A stretch of 12,494 bases of DNA from Rickettsiales bacterium. GTDB lineage: Bacteria; Pseudomonadota; Alphaproteobacteria; Rickettsiales; UBA1997. Below the pieces are notes generated by a model, which searched no databases, had not been told where the DNA came from, and saw only the letters and a program-made list of their open reading frames with translations. The stretch lies in assembly GCA_023262945.1 (NCBI GenBank), contig JALQXY010000038.1, forward strand, positions 1-12,494, given 5' to 3'. Below, in pieces: positions 7,936 through 12,494 of this stretch. The position numbers and the translations under genes are program-made. The number at the start of each line of letters is the position of its first letter. The first letter of the stretch is position 1.

Positions 7936-8739
7936 TTAGTCAATGATTTTGATGCCAATAGTTATTGTTTTATCTTCAATTTGATTTCTAAAATTAAATT
8001 CATCTAACACATCTTGGGATGCGGTGATGACATTATCTGCTAAAACTTGCTTAGCAATATAATTGTTGAATTGATCTATTATCTCGGCAATTTTAGTATC
8101 ATTTGTACCAATTGTAAGATTTATTCTATCTGAAATATCTAAATCAGCTTCTTTACGATTTTGCTGCACTATTCTAACAATATCACGAGCAATACCTTCA
8201 TATTCAAGATCTTGCGTAATTTTAGTATCAAGAGCAATTAAATATTCACTGCTAGATAAAGGAGCAATAGCTAAATCCTCATTTTGTTCAGTTTTGGGTA
8301 TAGTTTTTAGTTCAAATTCATCTTTTTCTAAAGTAAGATCAGCAATTTTTATTTTATTGCCTGGTAATTTTTGCCACTTATCTTCTTTTACCGCTTGCAA
8401 AATTTCTTTCATTTTATTGCCATATTTAGAGCCAATCTTTTTAAAATTTATTTGTAATTTAAATTGGGCAATTTCATCAATATTATTATCAATTTTGACA
8501 TCTTTAACATTAACTTCATCAGCAATAATATCAACAAAAGGTAGAATGTTTTGTGAGTTTTTACCAATAATTGTTAAAGTTTTTAATGGCAACCTAACCC
8601 GAAGATTTTTTTGATCACGAATTGCTAGGGTTGTTGAACATATATCTCGAACTAAATCCATATCACGTTCCAACTCTTCATCTTCTTTAATAAAAGAAAC
8701 ATCAGGAAAATTTTGTAAATGAACTGATTCTTTTTTCAT
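7936..8739 (-). CDS. ileS: Stand-alone C-terminal region of isoleucyl-tRNA synthetase
   Basis: A 267-residue ORF that matches only the end of the long (type-2, eukaryote-like) IleRS family, which is usually over 1000 residues. It opens with SVHLQNFPD (5-13), the sequence that closes the anticodon-binding domain. It then covers the whole appended C-terminal domain: NLRVRLPLKTLTI (45-57), SKYGNKMKEI (104-113), IALDTKIT (168-175), and EGIARDIVRIVQQNRKEAD (181-199) followed by DISDRI (201-206). The catalytic Rossmann fold with HIGH and KMSKS, the editing domain and most of the anticodon-binding domain are absent here. No frameshift or internal stop is seen, and the conserved motifs are intact, which argues against a decaying pseudogene. 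The ATG lies 9 bp after the purM stop and in the same frame. It may be one half of a split IleRS, a duplicated domain with a new role, or a fragment left by rearrangement. The homology is clear; the function is not. Confidence 0.85.
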   Translation of the reverse strand: MKKESVHLQNFPDVSFIKEDEELERDMDLVRDICSTTLAIRDQKNLRVRLPLKTLTIIGKNSQNILPFVDIIADEVNVKDVKIDNNIDEIAQFKLQINFKKIGSKYGNKMKEILQAVKEDKWQKLPGNKIKIADLTLEKDEFELKTIPKTEQNEDLAIAPLSSSEYLIALDTKITQDLEYEGIARDIVRIVQQNRKEADLDISDRINLTIGTNDTKIAEIIDQFNNYIAKQVLADNVITASQDVLDEFNFRNQIEDKTITIGIKIID

Positions 8740-8748
8740 GAATATATT

Positions 8749-9765
8749 TTAATTAGATTTGGCAATACTTAAATCACCAATTATTACAGCCTCTTCTTGC
8801 AATTGATTAAATATTTCCAAAACCTCCGCAGCATCATCTTTGGACGTAACTACAATCATTCCAATACCACAATTAAAAGTTCTGATCATTTCGTCTTCAG
8901 CAATATTACCTTCTTTTTGTAAGAATTTAAATATTTCTGGCCTCTCAAAAGATGAGAAATTAATATTAATTTTTAAATTATTAGATATAACGCGTTGTAG
9001 ATTTTCGTAAATACCGCCGCCAGTTATATGAGCTAAGGCTTTTATTTTATTGGTTTTAATTGCTTGAAGGCAAGATTTAACATAAATCTTGGTTGGAGTA
9101 AGAAAATGGTTGGCAAGAGTTTCGCCATTAAGCACAAAATCAAGTGAAATATTTTTATTTTCAAGAATATACCTAACTAAAGAGAAACCATTAGAATGAA
9201 TACCGCTAGATTTAAGACCAATCAAAACATCGGTGGATTGAGTTTTTTTAGGTAAAATTTGCTCTCTTTCGACAGCGCCAACAGCAAAACCAGCTAAATC
9301 GTAATCATTGCCATTGTAAATTCCTGGCATTTCTGCGGTCTCGCCCCCAACTAAAGCACAACCAGCAATCTTACAACCATCAGCAATACCTTTTATAACT
9401 TGCTTGGCATGATCTGGATTTAACTTTGAACAGGCAAAATAATCAAGAAAAAATAGTGGCTCAGCTCCTTGAACTACAAGATCATTTACTGACATTGCAA
9501 CTAAATCAATACCAATCTTATCGTGCTTGTTTGCAGCTAAAGCAATCTTTAATTTAGTGCCAACGCCATCAGTTGCCGAAACAAGAATAGGGTCTTTAAA
9601 GTTGCATTTTTTAATATCAAACAATGAACCAAAACCACCAAGATCAGAATTAGCTCCATTACGAGCTGTTTTTTTAGCCAAGGGCTTTATCATATCAATC
9701 AACTTGTTACCAGCATCTATATCAACTCCAGCTGATTTATAATCTAAAGATCGGTTATTCGACAT
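8749..9765 (-). CDS. purM: Phosphoribosylformylglycinamidine cyclo-ligase (AIR synthetase)
   Basis: Converts FGAM to aminoimidazole ribotide with ATP, the fifth step of IMP synthesis in the cytoplasm. Its 338 residues are close to the usual 345. Signature segments are all present: AGVDIDAGN (12-20), VSATDGVGTKLK (62-73, nucleotide binding), NDLVVQGAEPLFFLDYF (94-110), VGGETAEMPG (139-148), LKSSGIHSNGFSLVR (184-198) and HITGGGIYENL (246-256). The ATG gives the expected N-terminus; only a weak AAGAAA precedes it. It heads the minus-strand gene string and is divergent from the DUF2066 gene across 379 bp. In many proteobacteria purN follows purM, but here the IleRS C-terminal ORF takes that place. 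Confidence 0.98.
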   Translation of the reverse strand: MSNNRSLDYKSAGVDIDAGNKLIDMIKPLAKKTARNGANSDLGGFGSLFDIKKCNFKDPILVSATDGVGTKLKIALAANKHDKIGIDLVAMSVNDLVVQGAEPLFFLDYFACSKLNPDHAKQVIKGIADGCKIAGCALVGGETAEMPGIYNGNDYDLAGFAVGAVEREQILPKKTQSTDVLIGLKSSGIHSNGFSLVRYILENKNISLDFVLNGETLANHFLTPTKIYVKSCLQAIKTNKIKALAHITGGGIYENLQRVISNNLKININFSSFERPEIFKFLQKEGNIAEDEMIRTFNCGIGMIVVTSKDDAAEVLEIFNQLQEEAVIIGDLSIAKSN

Positions 9766-9834
9766 TTTTCTTGTTAGTTGCGATTTAATAAATAGGCTTT
9801 TTATATTATCCCAAATTTCATCTTTAAATAAAAT

Positions 9835-9855
9835 TATAACAAAATAATTTTTGAG
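9835..9855. repeat. 21-bp direct repeat, fragment of the element at 9981-10068
   Basis: These 21 bases (starting TATAACAAAATAA, ending TTTTTGAG) are identical to 10011-10031 inside the MITE-like element. A perfect match of this length 176 bp apart suggests a relic of a second copy or a local duplication. Confidence 0.75.
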
Positions 9856-9948
9856 GAATTAATAATAATTTTAGTTTTTTATTTTTTATTTAAAAAGAAA
9901 AAATTATTTACAAAATACATTACTCTATAAAAAATAAACTAAAGACCC

Positions 9949-9978
9949 CCGCAAATCAATCAAGAATAAGATTTGCGG
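9949..9978. repeat. Perfect 9-bp inverted repeat
   Basis: CCGCAAATC (9949-9957) pairs with GATTTGCGG (9970-9978) across a 12-nt loop. The left arm is preceded by AAAGACCC, for which the right side has no complement. It looks like a longer palindrome or terminator that has lost the end of one arm. The left arm read in reverse complement (ATTTGCGGGGGTC) resembles ATTTGCAGGGGCC at 163-175. Confidence 0.6.
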
Positions 9979-9980
9979 TA

Positions 9981-10068
9981 TTATATCAATTCCCATCTAA
10001 AAATGAACAATATAACAAAATAATTTTTGAGATAAAAATTTTTGAGATAAAAATGGGAATTGGTATTA
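9981..10068. mobile_element. MITE-like 88-bp element with terminal inverted repeats
   Basis: The ends are inverted repeats: TATCAATTCCCAT (9984-9996) and ATGGGAATTGGTA (10053-10065) match at 12 of 13 positions when one is reverse-complemented. The interior is AT-rich and non-coding, with a perfect 15-bp tandem duplication of ATTTTTGAGATAAAA (10023-10037 and 10038-10052). A related copy begins right after the PerM-like gene at 12331, and a fragment occurs at 9835-9855. Short size, inverted ends and several copies fit a miniature transposable element moved by a transposase encoded elsewhere. TA-rich flanks would suit a TA-targeting enzyme, but that is a guess. Confidence 0.55.
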
Positions 10069-10144
10069 CATAAATTAATTCTTTGAAAGATAATATTTTA
10101 TATAAATAGTTTAGAATATTTTATAAAACTAATTTTTGCGTTAA

Positions 10145-11242
10145 ATGATCTTTGTCATTAGTTATAGATTTTTTACAATCAGCATTAAAGCTATAATATT
10201 TATATATTTATTTCTTTTGCCAAATTTTGCTATGGCAAAAAAGATTAAAGATAGTGATTATCAAATCGAAAGTATAATTGCCAATGCATTTGCTGAAAAT
10301 GCTTCACAAGCCGGCAAAATTGCTGTGTCTGATGCTAGAAGACGGGCTTTTAAGATTTTGCTTAAAAAACTTGAAATTGAAACCTCAGCTCATGAATTAT
10401 TTAATGATCAAGAAATAGCTGAAACTATTATATCGCAACAAGTTGATGGCGAAAGAATTGCCGGTAATGAATATTTTGCAACTTTAAATATAGTTTTTGA
10501 TAAAGAGTTTATAGATCAGGTTATATCACAAAAAAATTTACTTGATTACAAAACAAACAAGAAAATCGAAAAGCACTTAATTCTTGCCGCACAAAAGATT
10601 GATAATCAAATATATTTTTGGGATAAAAAAAATAATTGGCGAGTTGCTGTCGAGAATAATCTTTCTAGTAATAAAAAAATATTTAAAACACTAGATGCTT
10701 CAATTAATAATTTAGCAACTATTGATAGTAATATTTTTCTTGAGCCTAAGTTTCAAGACATCTCATCAGTTGCTAAAGATCTTAATGTGGATTCGGCTTA
10801 CATTTTATTATTTTCTTATAATGATAATATTAATCAGGCAGCGGTAAATATTACATATTTGCAAAATAATCATCGCAAAAGATTCAAGCTCAACTTCGTT
10901 AATAGCAATAACCTAACTCAACAAGATCTACTTGATATTGTTGCCAAAAAAACTATCAGTTATTTATCTTTACAAGATCACAAGATAGATCCTGCAGATA
11001 ACGGCAAGAAATATATCGGTATACCAATATCAAGCCTTGGACATTGGCTAATGCTTAGTAATAAATTGCAAAATGCTAATTTTTTAGATGATCTAGAAAT
11101 CAAAATGATCACCCGTGATTTTGTAATAATTTCTATTTTTTATGACAAAGATCAAAGAAAGATGGAAAATGATTTCATATCAATTGGCTTAATAATTAAT
11201 CGCAAATCTTATAATTATTACACAGCTCTTACTATGAACTAA
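10145..11242 (+). CDS. DUF2066 domain-containing exported protein
   Basis: A 365-residue protein of unknown function. A hydrophobic N-terminus (about 8-29) ending in NFAMA before KK at 32-33 looks like a signal peptide, so the protein is probably periplasmic. The remainder fits the DUF2066 family as I know it: an early ARRRAFKILLKKL motif (64-76) and a C-terminal YIGIPISSLGHWLMLSNKL stretch (290-308) followed by a beta-rich segment ending near FYDKD (332-336). The ATG at 10145 is chosen because it supplies the signal sequence; no Shine-Dalgarno precedes it. It lies 47 bp before the PerM-like gene on the same strand and probably shares its transcript. This pairing next to purM recurs in alphaproteobacteria. 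The family match is by motif memory, so it is less certain than for the enzymes. Confidence 0.75.
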   Translation: MIFVISYRFFTISIKAIIFIYLFLLPNFAMAKKIKDSDYQIESIIANAFAENASQAGKIAVSDARRRAFKILLKKLEIETSAHELFNDQEIAETIISQQVDGERIAGNEYFATLNIVFDKEFIDQVISQKNLLDYKTNKKIEKHLILAAQKIDNQIYFWDKKNNWRVAVENNLSSNKKIFKTLDASINNLATIDSNIFLEPKFQDISSVAKDLNVDSAYILLFSYNDNINQAAVNITYLQNNHRKRFKLNFVNSNNLTQQDLLDIVAKKTISYLSLQDHKIDPADNGKKYIGIPISSLGHWLMLSNKLQNANFLDDLEIKMITRDFVIISIFYDKDQRKMENDFISIGLIINRKSYNYYTALTMN

Positions 11243-11289
11243 ATTAGTATTACCCCCTTCTTATTAATTTTATATTTTCGAAGTAAATA

Positions 11290-12330
11290 ATGAAAACAAG
11301 AGATAAGATTTTAATTTCTTCTATTATAATAATAATTTCTTTTATTATTATTAATGCTGTTAAATCAATACTAACACCCTTTATCGCATCTTTTATTTTG
11401 GCCTATTTTTTAAATCCTCCAGTTGATTACTTACATAAAAAATATGCTATCCGAAGAACATTATCAACATTGCTGATTTTAACATTATTTTTATCATCTA
11501 CAATATTGCTATGCTCTTATATTTTGCCAATAATATATGAACAATTTATAGAATTTATTAATGAATTTCCATCTTATATAAAAGGTTTATATGATAACAT
11601 ATACCCACAAATAATAGCAAAGCTTAATAAATCAGGAATAGAAGTTAATAACAATCTTAACAAATTTATTGATGAAAATAATATAATCTCAGTATTTGAT
11701 ATTTCGCGCTATATTTTTAATGGCGCCCTAACCTCTTCTATCTCATTAATTAATATTATTTCATTAATTTTTATTTCACCAATTTTAGTTTTCTATTTTT
11801 TGAAAGATTGGCATGTTATTCTTAAAAATATTTCAAATATAATTCCTAAAAAATCAGTTAAAACTGTAAAAATAATTGCCACAGATATTGATAAAACCTT
11901 ATCTCTCTATATAAGAGGTCAAATTAATGTTTGCTTGATTCTAGGGTTGTTTTATGCGATATTGTTAAACTTTAGCGGCCTTAATTTTGGCTTCTTAATC
12001 GGATTTCTAACCGGAATTTTTTCTTTTATACCATATGCTGGCGTGTTAATTGGCGTTACTATTGGCATAATAGTTGCTATTTTTCAATGGGGTTTAGATA
12101 TAGCAAATATATCAATAATTATTGGGATTTTTATTGCTGGGCAAATTTTAGAAGGTAATTTCATTACACCAAAGCTAATCGGTGATAAAATAGGTATGCA
12201 TCCGGCTTGGATTATATTTGGCCTTTTCTTTTTTGGCGCATTATTTGGCTTTATTGGTATTTTGATAGCAGTCCCTCTGACTGCAATTTGCAGCGTATTG
12301 ATAAAATTCCTACTCAACAATAATAGATAA
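11290..12330 (+). CDS. AI-2E/PerM family multi-pass membrane protein
   Basis: A 346-residue inner-membrane protein of the AI-2E transporter (PerM, UPF0118) family, whose members are proposed exporters, ion antiporters or permeases; the substrate here cannot be read from sequence. About seven or eight hydrophobic segments are visible: roughly 7-22, 26-41, 58-82, 147-171, 212-228, 231-254, 258-285 and 307-340. A polar extracytoplasmic stretch lies at about 85-140. Family hallmarks include ILAYFLNPPVDYL (37-49), SPILVFYFLKDW (163-174), IPYAGVLIGV (247-256) and the LEGNFITPKLIGDKIGMHP segment (287-305). Length is typical. There is no clear ribosome binding site at the ATG. It follows the DUF2066 gene in the same direction. 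The stop codon is directly followed by a repeat copy. In relatives an hdaA-like gene often comes next, beyond this window. Confidence 0.93.
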   Translation: MKTRDKILISSIIIIISFIIINAVKSILTPFIASFILAYFLNPPVDYLHKKYAIRRTLSTLLILTLFLSSTILLCSYILPIIYEQFIEFINEFPSYIKGLYDNIYPQIIAKLNKSGIEVNNNLNKFIDENNIISVFDISRYIFNGALTSSISLINIISLIFISPILVFYFLKDWHVILKNISNIIPKKSVKTVKIIATDIDKTLSLYIRGQINVCLILGLFYAILLNFSGLNFGFLIGFLTGIFSFIPYAGVLIGVTIGIIVAIFQWGLDIANISIIIGIFIAGQILEGNFITPKLIGDKIGMHPAWIIFGLFFFGALFGFIGILIAVPLTAICSVLIKFLLNNNR

Positions 12331-12388
12331 TACCAAATCCCATCTAAAAATGAACAATAGAGTAATATGACAAAATAAGATAAAAATT
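12331..12388. repeat. Partial second copy of the MITE-like element
   Basis: TACCAAATCCCAT (12331-12343) matches the terminal repeat of the element at 9981-10068. The 21 bases at 12339-12359 are identical to 9992-10012. Then TGACAAAATAAGATAAAAATT resembles the interior of that element with a short deletion. No matching right end is found before the window stops, so the copy is truncated or rearranged. It begins at the base after the stop codon of the PerM-like gene. Confidence 0.6.
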
Positions 12389-12440
12389 GTAAAAAATGCA
12401 AGTCTTGTACCTATAGGACTTAAGGCTTTTTGCAATTTTT
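12382..12440 (+). terminator. Long AT-rich hairpin after the PerM-like gene
   Basis: AAAAATTG (12382-12389) pairs with CAATTTTT (12433-12440), continuing through one T-G wobble and five A-T pairs. An internal loop and an AAGTC/GACTT stem follow, closing a loop of about 12 nt. It is well placed to end the DUF2066-PerM transcript and its 3' arm ends in five T. The outer stem is almost all A-T and the T-run lies within the stem, so terminator strength is doubtful. It could instead belong to the repeat that begins at 12331. Confidence 0.35.
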
Positions 12441-12487
12441 AGCCAAAAAGATAAAGTCAGATTGTTTAGTTTTTATATATGTTTTTT

Positions 12488-12494
12488 AGGTGGA
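12488..12494 (+). promoter_or_regulatory. Possible ribosome binding site for a gene beyond the window
   Basis: AGGTGGA, six of seven bases matching AGGAGGA, occupies the last bases on the plus strand. The position fits a start codon just outside the window. In alphaproteobacteria with this gene order the next gene is often hdaA, which is context only. Confidence 0.25.

Larger units (their letters stand above)
9766..10144. other. 379-bp divergent intergenic region with several repeats
   Basis: This gap separates purM (minus) from the DUF2066 gene (plus) and must hold promoters for both. No strong sigma-70 promoter stands out: TATAAT-like boxes are plentiful (for example 9834-9839 on the minus strand) but lack convincing -35 partners. 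No coding gene is seen. It contains a repeat fragment (9835-9855), a hairpin (9949-9978), and a palindromic MITE-like element (9981-10068). Confidence 0.6.

Noticed and set aside
7914..7958. N-terminal extension of the cyclophilin to the upstream ATG at 7958
   Set aside because: It would put 15 residues (MASKSLTKKF...) before a textbook signal peptide that begins MKKLIISF, and would overlap the preceding gene by 23 bp. The ATG at 7913 is the better start.
1848..9765. Frameshifts or missing catalytic residues in carB, carA, pyrB or purM
   Set aside because: All four read through at normal family length, and the key active-site motifs I checked are present.
10083..10117. Promoter TTGAAA ... 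TAGAAT for the DUF2066 gene
   Set aside because: The spacing between the two boxes is about 23 bp, too long for sigma-70, and closer TATAAA boxes give spacing that is too short. The AT-rich background makes such boxes common.
12084..12401. Minus-strand ORF of 105 codons over the end of the PerM-like gene
   Set aside because: It is antisense to conserved transmembrane segments of the PerM-like protein and crosses into the repeat downstream; no independent evidence supports it.

Overview
This is a very AT-rich window (roughly 30% G+C by eye) from what looks like a bacterial chromosome. Protein content and gene order point to an alphaproteobacterium, probably a Rickettsiales-like, host-associated one. 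The pointers are a DUF2066 protein followed by an AI-2E/PerM-family membrane protein divergent from purM, a type-2 IleRS C-terminal domain, almost no recognisable Shine-Dalgarno sequences, and repeat-filled intergenic gaps. The taxon is an inference and no species is claimed.

Layout. Positions 1-203 hold a 46-bp tandem repeat and no gene. A membrane-anchored M23 endopeptidase lies on the minus strand (204-1379). A 468-bp gap (1380-1847) follows, with a cluster of inverted repeats and one possible 29-codon plus-strand ORF. From 9765 down to 1848 runs a minus-strand nucleotide-synthesis cluster in the order purM, an IleRS C-terminal-domain gene, a secreted cyclophilin, pyrB, carA, carB. Spacing is 9, 22 and 8 bp from purM to pyrB, then a 119-bp gap with a promoter candidate before carA, and carA and carB overlap by 13 bp. 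A 379-bp divergent gap (9766-10144) carries palindromic and MITE-like repeats. On the plus strand follow a DUF2066 exported protein and a PerM-like membrane protein, then a second, partial copy of the MITE-like repeat, a long weak hairpin, and a possible ribosome binding site at the window edge.

Function. CarA and CarB make carbamoyl phosphate from glutamine, bicarbonate and ATP, and PyrB joins it to aspartate, so the first steps of UMP synthesis are together. PurM acts in IMP synthesis. All four enzymes keep their key motifs, so this organism probably retains de novo synthesis of both nucleotide classes, unlike Rickettsia itself. The cyclophilin and M23 protein act in the cell envelope.

The most unusual item is the intact 267-residue ORF that corresponds only to the C-terminal region of isoleucyl-tRNA synthetase. 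It has its own ATG and sits tightly inside the purM-to-pyrB gene string, with no catalytic part of IleRS nearby. No wholly new multi-gene system is evident; most of the rest is housekeeping genes plus repeats.
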